DNA from: an uncultured Lachnospiraceae bacterium
Lineage (GTDB): Bacteria; Bacillota; Clostridia; Lachnospirales; Lachnospiraceae
Direction of reading: 5' to 3'
Assembly: GCA_944376125.1 (NCBI GenBank)
Contig: CALWBQ010000038.1
Coordinates: 31,295-95,294 of the forward strand
DNA length: 64,000 nt
Shown: positions 1 to 8,961 of the stretch, piece after piece
Layout: every line of letters begins with the position of its first letter
Position numbering within the stretch: the first letter of the stretch is position 1
The notes under the pieces: generated by a model
What the model was told of the DNA's origin: nothing
What the model saw: the letters and a program-made list of their open reading frames with translations, nothing else
The model's database searches: none
Translations under genes and position numbers: made by a program

Positions 1-2
1 GG

Positions 3-386
3 TATAAAAGCACTATTGTATCTATGGCTGGGGCGGAGGCATGTGAGTATTTCCTCTCCCAGTGGCTTCTTCGCGGCAGAAATGGTGTGTGGGTGGATTT
101 CTACCTCTTTCGCCTTCGGCCCGGGGAGGTGAAGAGAGTTCTCACTTTTTTGAATCCCCAGGAGCAGGCATACCTGCGGGAGGCGGAGAAGCAGGTTCGG
201 ATGGCACCGGCGCCGGAACGTGAGATTATTTTTGAGGCAGATGAAAGCCTGCTTTCGATTATCACAAAACTGAATGAAAAAGAGGCGCTCTTTTCCACAA
301 TTTATATGGAACCCACATCCCCGAATGGGAAGGCATGTACCTGGTGGGGAAACTACGGGAAGCAGTATGTTGTATTTGAAGAGTAG
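3..386 (+). CDS. Unrecognised protein, probably 5'-truncated by the window edge
   Basis: The reading frame is open from base 3, and the first ATG (base 24) has no ribosome binding site in front of it, so the true start is probably upstream of the window. The visible part is about 127 residues, soluble, with many Glu/Arg and several Trp near the end (CTWWGNYGKQ). There are no membrane segments and no motif I can assign. A clear terminator follows at 402-443, so this is the last gene of its transcript. Function unknown. Confidence 0.5.
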   Translation, partial: YKSTIVSMAGAEACEYFLSQWLLRGRNGVWVDFYLFRLRPGEVKRVLTFLNPQEQAYLREAEKQVRMAPAPEREIIFEADESLLSIITKLNEKEALFSTIYMEPTSPNGKACTWWGNYGKQYVVFEE

Positions 387-401
387 ATTATAGATGCTCA
401 G

Positions 402-443
402 GAAAGGCAGTTATCAATTTGTTGATAGCAGCCTTTCTTTTTT
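402..443 (+). terminator. Rho-independent terminator after the first gene
   Basis: GAAAGGC (402-408) pairs with GCCTTTC (431-437). An inner TTATCAA/TTGATA stem extends it, and a T-run follows (437-442). It isolates the first gene from the RidA operon. Confidence 0.8.
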
Positions 444-516
444 ATTAGACAAAATAATGAAGTTTTTAATATTTATTATTAAAAAGTTTGTGTAAAACTT
501 ACAAAAAAAGTCTGGT

Positions 517-544
517 GTGACATGTTTGAATATGATAATATAAA
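517..544 (+). promoter_or_regulatory. Possible promoter of the RidA/peptide operon
   Basis: GTGACA (517-522) is followed after 16 bases by TATAAA (539-544), about 60 bases upstream of the first ATG of the operon. The surrounding 100 bases are very AT-rich, so chance matches are likely. The ribosome binding site AAAGGAGGA precedes the ATG at 604. Confidence 0.35.
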
Positions 545-603
545 TAAAAAGAAGAACGAAAAATAACAAAATAAATATAAATTTTACAAAAAGGAGGATA
601 TTT

Positions 604-1065
604 ATGGATATTTATCAGAAATTAAGAGACATGCACTTGGAACTTCCGCCACCCCCTGCAAAAGGCGGTGTCTATATGCCAGTCAAGAAAATGAATGATA
701 GATTGTATTACATTTCTGGATGTGGGCCTAAAATCGGAGAGCAAAATTTTATTGGAAAACTTGGAAAAGAGTTAACTTTGGAAGAGGGCCAGATGGCAGC
801 GAGGAATTGTATTTTAAATATTTTGTCAGCAATCGAGGCTGAAATTGGAGATTTAAATAAAATTCGTTCGTTTGTAAAAGTTCTGGTTTTTATAGCCAGT
901 GAAGTGGATTTTTTCGATCAGCCTTTAGTAGCAAACGGTGCTACAGGCTTTCTGGTAGAGCTTTTTGGAGAAGAGATTGGCTGTCCTTCTCGCTCGGCAA
1001 TTGCAGTTAATGTTCTTCCGGGAAATATCGCTGTAGAGATAGAAGGGATTGTGGAGATAGAGTAG
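604..1065 (+). CDS. RidA/YjgF-family enamine/imine deaminase
   Basis: 153 residues, the normal RidA length. RidA proteins hydrolyse reactive enamines and imines (such as 2-aminoacrylate) released by PLP enzymes, giving keto acids and ammonia. The conserved substrate-binding arginine lies in PSRSAIAVNVLP near residue 130 and is followed by the expected Glu-containing strand VEIEGIVEIE, so the active site looks intact. It opens a run of same-strand genes that includes a PLP enzyme (1826) and an amidohydrolase (3035), which fits a detoxifying role in that pathway. Start at ATG 604 behind AAAGGAGGA. Confidence 0.85.
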   Translation: MDIYQKLRDMHLELPPPPAKGGVYMPVKKMNDRLYYISGCGPKIGEQNFIGKLGKELTLEEGQMAARNCILNILSAIEAEIGDLNKIRSFVKVLVFIASEVDFFDQPLVANGATGFLVELFGEEIGCPSRSAIAVNVLPGNIAVEIEGIVEIE

Positions 1066-1089
1066 CGAATATGATAAGGGAGTTTGGGG

Positions 1090-1788
1090 ATGAGAGATAT
1101 CGCAAGCGAACGTGAAATGCTGGAAAAGATTATGAAAGGGATTGCGGAACAATTTGGAAAGAACTGTGAGGTATGCCTTCATGATTATGCACAGCCCTAT
1201 GACCACACAATCGTATCAATCATAAACGGAGAAGTCACGGGGAGAAAGGTTGGAGATTGCGGTACAAATTTTGGCCTTCAAATTATGCAGGGAACCAGCA
1301 GCGAAGAGGGGCAGTATAACTATATCACGCAGATCAAAAACGGGAAGACTATCCGTTCAACTTCCATTTACTTAAAAAATGATGAGGGGGCATTGATCGG
1401 ATGTCTATGTATCAATTTCGACATAACGGATTTAATTATGGCTAAAAATGTATTAGAAGGAGTTACCTATTCCTACGACTATAAAACTCAGGTTTCAGAG
1501 AATAAAAAAGAAAATTTGTCGGGAGGAGATTCTGAAGTCATAACGGGAGATGTAAATGAGCTTTTGGATACTTTGATACAGAAATCAATACAATCTGTAG
1601 GAATGCCAGTGGGCTTAATGGGAAAGGACGAAAAAATAAAAGGAATCCGTTACTTAGAAAATAAAGGCGTATTTTTGATTAAAAAGTCAAGTGAGCGAGT
1701 GGCGCAGTTTTATGATATATCAAAGTACACTCTTTATAACTATCTGGAAGAGATACGAAGCGGAAATCATAACTCGTGTACATACTAA
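1090..1788 (+). CDS. YheO/DauR-type transcriptional regulator (PAS_6 + HTH_22)
   Basis: 232 residues from the ATG at 1090, which has AAGGGAG eight bases upstream; a TTG at 1084 is in frame but sits too close to that site. The N-terminal ~110 residues (CEVCLHDYAQPYDHTIVSI, then a region ending GCLCINFDIT) match the YheO-like PAS domain. The C-terminus (residues ~165-232, ending in KKSSERVAQFYDISKYTLYN and following) is the HTH_22 helix-turn-helix. Known members such as Pseudomonas DauR control D-amino-acid catabolism. Lying between ridA and the PLP enzyme, it probably controls this operon; its ligand is unknown. Confidence 0.85.
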   Translation: MRDIASEREMLEKIMKGIAEQFGKNCEVCLHDYAQPYDHTIVSIINGEVTGRKVGDCGTNFGLQIMQGTSSEEGQYNYITQIKNGKTIRSTSIYLKNDEGALIGCLCINFDITDLIMAKNVLEGVTYSYDYKTQVSENKKENLSGGDSEVITGDVNELLDTLIQKSIQSVGMPVGLMGKDEKIKGIRYLENKGVFLIKKSSERVAQFYDISKYTLYNYLEEIRSGNHNSCTY

Positions 1789-1825
1789 GCAGTAAGAGAA
1801 AAAGCAGATGATCCAAGGAGGTAAA

Positions 1826-3019
1826 ATGAAGGAGAAGAGCTATTTTGAAATTTTTCGGAACGAGATACCAGCGTTGGAGGGATGTACGTATCTAAATACA
1901 GCAGGGTCTGGACCGCTTCCGATGCCTGCTTTGCACACTTTAATTGATTCTTATAATCGGCTCGCCTATTTCGGACAGACAAATGCAGATATTATAGCTG
2001 ATAATAAAAAGCGGCTGGAGAAGGTGCGTGAACATGTTGCGGCATTTCTGAATGCCAGTCCACAAGAAATTTTTTTCGTCAGATGCATTGCAGAGGGAGT
2101 CAATACGATCGCATATATGTTTGACTGGAAGCCAGGAGATGAAGTGATCATTACGGATCAGGAAAATCCAGCCACAATTCTGCCGGTTTTTAACTTGGTA
2201 AAGAAGGGAATTCAGATCAAGAAACTCCACATATCAGGAGATCCTAATACAGTGATAAAGGAGTTTAAAGGTTTGCTGACAGATAAGACAAAACTGGTAA
2301 TGGTTTGCCAGGTTATGCATTCCAACGGTATCAGAATCCCTGTTAAAGAAATGGCGGCAGCCGCCCATGAAAAAAGGGCAGTCTTTGCTATAGATGCCGC
2401 ACAATCAGTAGGCGTTGTCCCGGCAGATATGAGGGATTTGGATTGCGATTTCTACCTGCTGGCGGGGCATAAATGGATTATGGGACCGGAAGGTGCAACA
2501 GCAGTCTACATAAAAGAAGAGCTGATTGAAAAAATGGATCCGCCCTTCGCTGGTGTAGGTACCCAGTCTTCCTTTAATTTTGCTGAGAACACTATGGAAT
2601 ATCGGCCGGGAGCTCTAAGATATGAGTATGGAGGACGTCACCTTTCACTCTATTTTGCTGTTGACAGTGCGATAAGGCTATTAGAGAAGATAGGAATGGA
2701 CAACATTTATCAGAGAAGTCAGCAGTTGGGAAGCTATTTGCGTGAGAAACTTTTGAGGATTCCTGGAATTACCGTACTGACTCCTGAGGATCCAGAGTTC
2801 GGAAGCGGTATTGTGAGTTTCAAAATTAAGGGCTGTGATCATCAGGATCTTGTAAAAACACTTTGGGCTAAAGGCAAGATCATTATAAACTGGAGAACTA
2901 TTGATTTATATACAAAAGAGGAAGGGATACGCACATCAATGGCCTGGTTTGTAAGAGAGGAGGAATTAGATTATTTTGTTGACTATATAAAACTCTATCT
3001 GGCCGGAAATTTAAAATAA
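1826..3019 (+). CDS. Class V aminotransferase-fold PLP enzyme (cysteine desulfurase/isopenicillin-N-epimerase-like)
   Basis: 397 residues. ATG 1826 is chosen because AAGGAGG (1815-1821) lies just upstream; the in-frame ATG at 1808 precedes that site. Fold-type I, class V signatures are present: AIDAAQSVG (Asp contacting the PLP ring nitrogen) and the lysine in LLAGHKWIMGPEG (Schiff base), with an ending typical of the SufS/NifS/epimerase group. Members may be desulfurases, C-S or C-N lyases, epimerases or transaminases, and the sequence alone does not decide. A lyase that releases an enamine would explain ridA in the same operon. No signal peptide, so cytoplasmic. Confidence 0.85.
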   Translation: MKEKSYFEIFRNEIPALEGCTYLNTAGSGPLPMPALHTLIDSYNRLAYFGQTNADIIADNKKRLEKVREHVAAFLNASPQEIFFVRCIAEGVNTIAYMFDWKPGDEVIITDQENPATILPVFNLVKKGIQIKKLHISGDPNTVIKEFKGLLTDKTKLVMVCQVMHSNGIRIPVKEMAAAAHEKRAVFAIDAAQSVGVVPADMRDLDCDFYLLAGHKWIMGPEGATAVYIKEELIEKMDPPFAGVGTQSSFNFAENTMEYRPGALRYEYGGRHLSLYFAVDSAIRLLEKIGMDNIYQRSQQLGSYLREKLLRIPGITVLTPEDPEFGSGIVSFKIKGCDHQDLVKTLWAKGKIIINWRTIDLYTKEEGIRTSMAWFVREEELDYFVDYIKLYLAGNLK

Positions 3020-3034
3020 GGGAGGAGGGAAGAC

Positions 3035-4276
3035 TTGAAAATTGTAATATGTGGATTCCTGATTGATGGAACAGGAAGTCCTCCGCTGAAGGATCGGGCA
3101 ATAATAATCCAAGGAGACCAAATCAAGGAAATCTGTTTCTTAAATGAAATCGATGCTTTGGCACGGAGGGAACAGTCGGAGATAATTCATGCAGAGGATG
3201 CATATGTGATCCCCGGTTTGATTGATAGCCATGTACATCTGTCGTTCAGCGGTACAAGTGATCCGACGGGTGATCTGTATCGGGACAGCGAGGATCGCTT
3301 GATGGTGAGACAAGTCAAAAATGCACAGACGACATTAAATGCAGGGATTACCTTAGTAAGAGACTGCGGAAGTAAGGGGATGTCTATTCTGGCTTTGCGG
3401 GACGCAGTGAATGACGGCTTCATAATGGCATCAAGAATCTTTGCGTCTGGTGTTCCGATTACTTCTACGGGAGGCCATTGCCATTTCCTAGGAGGAGAGA
3501 CTGACAGCAAAAGCGAAATCGTTAAAATGGTAAGACAACTCTCAAGAGATGGCGTTGATTACATTAAGGTTATGCTCTCTGGAGGAAACATGACAAAAGG
3601 GAGTAACCCCCAAATTACGCAGTATACACAGAATCAGACAGACAAACTAGTTTGGGAAGCTCATATGCTGGGCAAAACTGTAGCAGCTCATGTGCTGAAT
3701 AGGCAAAGTATTGAAATTGCAGTTCAGGCTGGAATTGATACGATTGAGCATTGTGCTTTTCTGTCAGATGATGGTACAGCAGATTTTGACGCAGAAATCA
3801 TTCAGACGGCGATAGAGAAAGGACTCTATATTTCTCCTGCAATAAACTACGGCACGCTGATGGGATATGTTCCTGCACCAGATGAAGATGTAGATGAGCC
3901 TCAAATAAAGAAAAAAATTGCTTTTTGGAATGAACTAACGGAGACGAGATTTTCTACAACACGGGAAATGGTCCGAATGGGAGCAAAGATAATCGCTGGG
4001 ACGGATGCAGGGACAAAGAAAACCGGATTCGGGGATTATTGGAAAACATTAAAGGCGATGAATGAGAGAGGCGGGATGAGTACGATGCAGGTTCTGGAAT
4101 CAGCGACAAGGCTTCCTGCGGAAGCTATGGGGATATCTGATCAGTTTGGTACGATTGAAGCTGGAAAAAAGGCCGATATAGTAATTTTAAAAGAGAATCC
4201 GTTGCTTGACCTGCAGCATCTAAATTCAGTTTCTAAAGTACTGTTAGGAGGCGAGCTGGCAGTTAATCATTTTTAA
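3035..4276 (+). CDS. Metal-dependent amidohydrolase (imidazolonepropionase/Xaa-dipeptidase-like)
   Basis: 413 residues from a TTG start at 3035 behind GGAGGAGGG; no ATG is as well placed. Amidohydrolase-superfamily metal ligands appear in order: HxH in GLIDSHVHLSF (~residue 66), Lys in DYIKVMLSGG (bridging, usually carboxylated), His in AAHVLN, His in TIEHCAFL and Asp in IAGTDAG. The C-terminus (GTIEAGKKADIVILKENPL) is the usual small beta-domain tail. Relatives cleave dipeptides such as Xaa-Pro or Xaa-Arg, or hydrolyse cyclic amides. With the peptide importer next to it, an imported amide or dipeptide is the likely substrate. Confidence 0.85.
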   Translation: MKIVICGFLIDGTGSPPLKDRAIIIQGDQIKEICFLNEIDALARREQSEIIHAEDAYVIPGLIDSHVHLSFSGTSDPTGDLYRDSEDRLMVRQVKNAQTTLNAGITLVRDCGSKGMSILALRDAVNDGFIMASRIFASGVPITSTGGHCHFLGGETDSKSEIVKMVRQLSRDGVDYIKVMLSGGNMTKGSNPQITQYTQNQTDKLVWEAHMLGKTVAAHVLNRQSIEIAVQAGIDTIEHCAFLSDDGTADFDAEIIQTAIEKGLYISPAINYGTLMGYVPAPDEDVDEPQIKKKIAFWNELTETRFSTTREMVRMGAKIIAGTDAGTKKTGFGDYWKTLKAMNERGGMSTMQVLESATRLPAEAMGISDQFGTIEAGKKADIVILKENPLLDLQHLNSVSKVLLGGELAVNHF

Positions 4277-4299
4277 TACATAAAAGAGGTGTTCTTGAA

Positions 4300-5286
4300 A
4301 TGCCAGAGAAATTGTTGGAAGTTAAGAATTTAAAAACATATTTTGCGTTGGAAGACGGCGGCTGGGCAAAGGCAGTTGATGATGTCAGCTTTAGTGTGGC
4401 TAAAGGGGAAACGTTGTGTATTGTTGGAGAGTCCGGCTGCGGAAAAAGCATGACAGCTCTTTCCATTATGGATTTGATTGCAAAACCACCGGGAAAATAT
4501 ATGGGAGGACAAATCCTTTTTCATGGAAAAGATTTGCTGACTCTTTCTGAAAAGGAAAAAAGCAGTATTAGAGGAAACCGCATTGCAATGATTTTCCAAG
4601 AACCGATGACAGCTTTAAATCCTGTGAAAAAAATCGGAATTCAGATTGCAGAAGTTCTGCAGCTCCATGAGCACATGGATAAGAGAAAGGCTATGGAACA
4701 AGCTATTTTGATGCTGAAAAAAGTGGGTATTCCAAGGGCTGAGAAAATTGTCCATGAATATCCGCACCAGTTTTCGGGGGGAATGCGGCAGAGGGTGATG
4801 ATTGCGATGGCCATGATGTGCAATCCAGAACTTTTGATCGCAGATGAACCGACCACAGCCCTCGATGTGACGATACAGGCGCAGGTGCTGGATTTGATGA
4901 GAACGATGAAAAAAGAATTTCACACTGCGCTGATCTTTATTACACATGATTTTGGTGTAGTATCAGAAATGGCAGACAATGTAGTGGTAATGTATGCGGG
5001 ACAGATTATTGAATCTGGACAGGCAGATATGCTGTTTGAGAGACCACTGCATCCATATACCAGAGCGTTGCTGGCATCTGTTCCATTTATCGATCAGGAT
5101 AAAGAGGTTCTCCATTCGATACCTGGAACGGTACCCGAAGCGTCAAAATATCCGGAAGGATGCAGATTTGCAGAACGGTGTGACAAATGCCATCCGGAAT
5201 GCAGGAAGAAGGAGCCAAAGCTGCAGGAGCAGGAGCCAGGCCATTTCGTAAAGTGCTTTTGGGCAGGAGATGAATATTGCCAGTAA
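4300..5286 (+). CDS. Oligo/dipeptide ABC transporter ATP-binding protein (DppD/OppD type)
   Basis: 328 residues. Walker A is GESGCGKSMT, the signature is FSGGMRQRV, Walker B is LLIADEPTT, and the switch His lies in FITHDFG. The C-terminus carries the oligopeptide-family extension with cysteines (GCRFAERCDKCHPECRKKEP), which in many OppD/DppD proteins binds an FeS cluster. It follows the amidohydrolase by 24 bases and sits 13 bases before its partner ATPase. Together with the lipoprotein and two permeases downstream it forms a complete peptide-type importer. Confidence 0.92.
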   Translation: MPEKLLEVKNLKTYFALEDGGWAKAVDDVSFSVAKGETLCIVGESGCGKSMTALSIMDLIAKPPGKYMGGQILFHGKDLLTLSEKEKSSIRGNRIAMIFQEPMTALNPVKKIGIQIAEVLQLHEHMDKRKAMEQAILMLKKVGIPRAEKIVHEYPHQFSGGMRQRVMIAMAMMCNPELLIADEPTTALDVTIQAQVLDLMRTMKKEFHTALIFITHDFGVVSEMADNVVVMYAGQIIESGQADMLFERPLHPYTRALLASVPFIDQDKEVLHSIPGTVPEASKYPEGCRFAERCDKCHPECRKKEPKLQEQEPGHFVKCFWAGDEYCQ

Positions 5287-5299
5287 GGAGTTGGCCTAA

Positions 5300-6277
5300 A
5301 TGACAAATGCAAATCAAAATGTATTGGAATTAGATAACATTAAAATGTATTTTCCCATAAAGTCTCCTTTTTTAAAGAGGACAGTAGGGTACGTTAAAGC
5401 TGTAGATGATATTTCCCTCTCCATTAGAAAGGGAGAGACGCTGGGAATTGTGGGGGAGTCAGGGTGCGGAAAATCTACTCTCGGGAGAGTAATTATGCGG
5501 ATCTATAATCCGACTTCCGGTGAAATTAGAATTAATGGGGAGGATATTACAAGAGCGAAAGGGCAGGAGCTGAAAAAAGTAAGAAAACAGTGTCAAATGG
5601 TATTTCAGGATCCATTTGCTTCCTTAAATCCGACAATGAGGGTTGGAGAGATTGTCTCAGAACCTTTATGGGTGAACAAAATTATGGACAAGAAAGGAGC
5701 TGAATCTAAGGCAAAAGAACTATTTGAGAGAGTAGGACTGAGGGAAAGTGATTTTTATAAATTTCCACATGAATTTTCTGGGGGGCAGAAACAGAGAGTG
5801 GGAATTGCAAGAGCATTGGCTCTTAATCCTAATTTGATTATTGCAGATGAGGCTGTTTCGGCATTGGATGTTTCTATTCAAGCGCAAATTTTGAATCTTT
5901 TAAATGAATTGAAAGCAGAGTACCATTTGGCGTATATGTTTATTACACATAACTTGGCAGTGGTAAAACATATTAGCGACCGCATTGGAGTTATGTATTT
6001 GGGACATTTAGTGGAACTTGCGGATAAAAAAGAGATTTTTGATCATCCTCTTCATCCATACACAGAGGCTCTTTTATCAGCGGTCCCAGTAGTAGATAAA
6101 CGAAAACGGCGGGAGCGGATTATCTTATCTGGAGATACGCCAAATCCTGCAAAACCGCCTTCGGGATGTCCCTTTAGTAATCGATGCCCCAAATGTATGG
6201 AGATCTGCAAAACAGCAGCCCCGAAAAAAATGGTCTTAGAAAATGGCCATCAGGTGGCATGTCATCTGTACCAATGA
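5300..6277 (+). CDS. Oligo/dipeptide ABC transporter ATP-binding protein (DppF/OppF type)
   Basis: 325 residues. Walker A is GESGCGKSTL, the signature FSGGQKQRVGI, Walker B LIIADEAVS (Ala-Val where DEPTS is usual, still within family variation) and the switch His in FITHNLAV. The C-terminal PPSGCPFSNRCPKCMEIC is the oligopeptide-ATPase cysteine extension. It would form the heterodimeric motor with the protein encoded at 4300. The next gene in the operon is the binding protein, 45 bases downstream. Confidence 0.92.
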   Translation: MTNANQNVLELDNIKMYFPIKSPFLKRTVGYVKAVDDISLSIRKGETLGIVGESGCGKSTLGRVIMRIYNPTSGEIRINGEDITRAKGQELKKVRKQCQMVFQDPFASLNPTMRVGEIVSEPLWVNKIMDKKGAESKAKELFERVGLRESDFYKFPHEFSGGQKQRVGIARALALNPNLIIADEAVSALDVSIQAQILNLLNELKAEYHLAYMFITHNLAVVKHISDRIGVMYLGHLVELADKKEIFDHPLHPYTEALLSAVPVVDKRKRRERIILSGDTPNPAKPPSGCPFSNRCPKCMEICKTAAPKKMVLENGHQVACHLYQ

Positions 6278-6322
6278 AAATAGCAGGGGATGTAGTAAAT
6301 GACGTAAGAGGAGGAGTATTGA

Positions 6323-7906
6323 ATGAAAAGATTAGTTTCTATATTTTTAATAAGTGCAATGATTTTATCATCGTTAACAGGATGTGGAGGTTCGACAGAA
6401 TCTGCTTCGGAGACAAGCAGTGCATCAACGGTGCAGGAGGGGGACAGTACAGAGGCGGCTGAAACGGAAGCGCAGCCAATGAAAGATACATTGGTGGTAG
6501 CCCAGACAGCAGATACAACGACTTTGGATCCGCAGCAGCAGGGAAGACTGTGGCCAGATATGAGTATTTTAAGCAACATTTTTGACACTCTAGTTACCAG
6601 AGACGAGAATGGAGAGTTAGCTCCCAACTTGGCAACAGAGTGGGAAGCCATAGATGATTATACATGGCAGTTTAAGCTGCGGGATGATGTAACATTCCAT
6701 AACGGCGAGAAATTTGATGCAAATTCGGTTAAGTTCAGTGTTGAAAGGCTGATTGATCCTGATTTTAATTCGCCGATCTCAGAGCTTCGTACTGTGAAAG
6801 AGGTAAATATAGTTGACGATTATACGGTTAATATCGTCACTTCTGAGCCTGATCCTATTATTCCCAATAAAATGGTAGTATACCCAGGCGTTATGATGCC
6901 TCCGGAGTATGTAACTGAAATGGGAAATGACTATGTTGCGAAGAATCCGGTAGGAACGGGTGCATATAAATTTGTTTCATGGGAAAAAGATCACGAAGTT
7001 GTTTTGGAAGCCAATGAAGATTATTGGAAGGGAGCTCCTGAATTTAAGAACTTAATTTTCAGATGCATCCCTAACCAGGCGGATCAGGCGGCTGCCTTGC
7101 GAACAGGTGAAGTGGATTTTGTACTGGGAATTTCCTCTGATGTGGCAGAAAATTTAAAAGATGAAGAAAATTTGACAGTATTTAGCGCTCCTAGTATCCG
7201 TACATTTTATATTGGCCTGGACTGCTTGAGTGAAGGACCTCTTCAGGACAAACGTGTGCGGCAGGCGATGAACTACGCAATTGATGTACAAGGGATTATT
7301 GATACGGTATTGGGCGGAAATGCAGAGAGGGTAGCAACAATAGTGCCGAGACAGAACTTTGGTTATGACGACTCTGTTCAGCCCTATGAATACAATCTGG
7401 AAAAAGCAAAAGAATTGATGGCAGAAGCAGGATATGCAGACGGTTTTACAATTGATTTTGATGCGGATAATGATTTCTTAACAGAGATACAGGCGATTGC
7501 CGGTCAGCTGGAACAGATTAATATTACTGTTAATATTAATCCGATTGACTATAATACGATGGTTTCTAAGATGCTTGCAAAAGAGGTAGCTCCTATGTTT
7601 ATGATCGGAATTGCTGGTTGGACACAGGATGCAATGTCGAACTTCCAGTCCTATATCAGAAGTGACAGAAAATATACGAGATTTAATAATCCAGAATGTG
7701 ATGAGATGATCGATATTTTGGAGACTAGCATGGATCCAGAAGAACGGCAGAAGGCTAGCAGCAGAGTTCAGGAAATTATATCAGAAGAAGCCTATTTTAT
7801 CTATCTATGGCAGAGGGATAACATTTGTGTAATTAATAAAAATATAGAATACCATCCGAATTTGATCGGATTATTAAATATGTATTCTGCAAAATGGATA
7901 GGGTAG
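6323..7906 (+). CDS. Peptide-type ABC substrate-binding lipoprotein (SBP_bac_5)
   Basis: 527 residues. It has a lipoprotein signal peptide (MKRLVSIFLISAMILSS, then LTGCGG with the lipidated Cys near residue 21) and a Ser/Thr/Glu-rich linker. The mature part is family 5: TLDPQQ, LATEWEAIDDYTWQFKLRDD, DDVTFHNGEKF, VGTGAYKFVSWEKD and VRQAMNYAID. It captures the substrate outside the membrane for the DppBC-like permeases. The pocket cannot be read from sequence, so whether it takes dipeptides, modified peptides or another cation is open. Start at ATG 6323 behind AGGAGGAG. Confidence 0.92.
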   Translation: MKRLVSIFLISAMILSSLTGCGGSTESASETSSASTVQEGDSTEAAETEAQPMKDTLVVAQTADTTTLDPQQQGRLWPDMSILSNIFDTLVTRDENGELAPNLATEWEAIDDYTWQFKLRDDVTFHNGEKFDANSVKFSVERLIDPDFNSPISELRTVKEVNIVDDYTVNIVTSEPDPIIPNKMVVYPGVMMPPEYVTEMGNDYVAKNPVGTGAYKFVSWEKDHEVVLEANEDYWKGAPEFKNLIFRCIPNQADQAAALRTGEVDFVLGISSDVAENLKDEENLTVFSAPSIRTFYIGLDCLSEGPLQDKRVRQAMNYAIDVQGIIDTVLGGNAERVATIVPRQNFGYDDSVQPYEYNLEKAKELMAEAGYADGFTIDFDADNDFLTEIQAIAGQLEQINITVNINPIDYNTMVSKMLAKEVAPMFMIGIAGWTQDAMSNFQSYIRSDRKYTRFNNPECDEMIDILETSMDPEERQKASSRVQEIISEEAYFIYLWQRDNICVINKNIEYHPNLIGLLNMYSAKWIG

Positions 7907-7928
7907 TTCCAAAAGGTACCCGATTAAT

Positions 7929-7965
7929 CTGAAAGGCCAGGATTGTGGCAGTTCTGGCTTTTCAG
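7929..7965 (+). other. Strong intercistronic hairpin between binding protein and permease genes
   Basis: A 12-bp stem, CTGAAAGGCCAG (7929-7940) with CTGGCTTTTCAG (7954-7965), has one G-U pair and is extended by outer GTAC bases. No T-run follows, so it is not a standard intrinsic terminator. Such hairpins after binding-protein genes often stabilise the upstream mRNA and reduce permease expression; that role is inferred here. Confidence 0.6.
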
Positions 7966-8029
7966 TACCCTGAACTATGACGGACATCAGATAACATGAA
8001 CCAGACAGATAAACAGGGAGATGGGGGAT

Positions 8030-8944
8030 ATGTTAAATTATATTTTGAAACGTCTGTTTTTTTCTATATTTGTATTATTTGGGGTTGCAACTATTGTATT
8101 TTTTTTAGTTAGAATGACAGGAGACCCAGTAGCGATTATGCTATCTCCGGATGCGACCCAGGAACAGATCGATCAGCTGAGAGCTTCTTTAGGGCTGGAT
8201 AAACCGCTGATTGAACAATATCTAATCTATCTGGGAGACTTGATTCGTTTGGACTTTGGTCGCTCCCTGCGTTATGCAGATTCTGCATTTACTTTGATTA
8301 TTGAGAGACTTCCGAAGACATTGATGCTGGCGGGCACTGCGATGTTCATATCTTTATGTGTAGCAATCCCAACAGGAATCATTGCAGCATTAAAAAAGGG
8401 TTCTATTTTTGATCAGGGGATTATGGCGCTGAGTATGGTAGGTCAGTCCATGCCGGTTTTCTGGATAGGCATTCTATTAATTCTATTTTTTGCAGTTGAT
8501 TTGGGGTGGCTTCCTACGGGAGGCTATGGAACGGTCAAGCATCTTGTAATGCCAGCATTTGCTTTGGCATTTGGATTAATCCCCTTGGTGACGCGTTTGC
8601 TCCGGTCATCTCTGATCGAGGTACTTGAGACGGATTATATCCGTACAGCACGGGCTAAAGGATTTATGCCTAGAGCAGTAATTTTTAAGCATGCCTTAAA
8701 AAATAGTTTGCTTCCGGTTATTACAGTAGTAGGACTTCAAATGGGAGCTCTTTTAGGCGGTTCGGTTGTGACGGAGTCTGTATTTGCATGGCCGGGTGTG
8801 GGACAAATGCTGGTTCAGGCAATAACAAACCGAGATTTTCCATTGGTACAGGCCATAATTATTATGCTATCAGCAGCGTTTGTCTTCATTAATCTTTTAG
8901 TAGATATTATTTATGTATTCGTAGATCCAAGGATTCAATATTGA
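8030..8944 (+). CDS. Peptide-type ABC permease (DppB/OppB type)
   Basis: 304 residues from ATG 8030. AGGGAG at 8015-8020 is correctly spaced for this start, while the in-frame ATG at 8021 directly abuts it. There are about six membrane helices. The N-terminal MLNYILKRLFFSIFVLFGVA, the periplasmic DPVAIMLSPDATQEQIDQLR segment and the EAA loop (LETDYIRTARAKGF) are typical of DppB. It partners the permease encoded at 8962, and the genes nearly abut. Confidence 0.92.
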   Translation: MLNYILKRLFFSIFVLFGVATIVFFLVRMTGDPVAIMLSPDATQEQIDQLRASLGLDKPLIEQYLIYLGDLIRLDFGRSLRYADSAFTLIIERLPKTLMLAGTAMFISLCVAIPTGIIAALKKGSIFDQGIMALSMVGQSMPVFWIGILLILFFAVDLGWLPTGGYGTVKHLVMPAFALAFGLIPLVTRLLRSSLIEVLETDYIRTARAKGFMPRAVIFKHALKNSLLPVITVVGLQMGALLGGSVVTESVFAWPGVGQMLVQAITNRDFPLVQAIIIMLSAAFVFINLLVDIIYVFVDPRIQY

Positions 8945-8961
8945 GAAAGGATGGCGCATAT

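Noticed and set aside
1808..1825. Upstream ATG for the class V PLP enzyme
   Set aside because: The ribosome binding site lies between it and ATG 1826, so translation from 1808 is unlikely.
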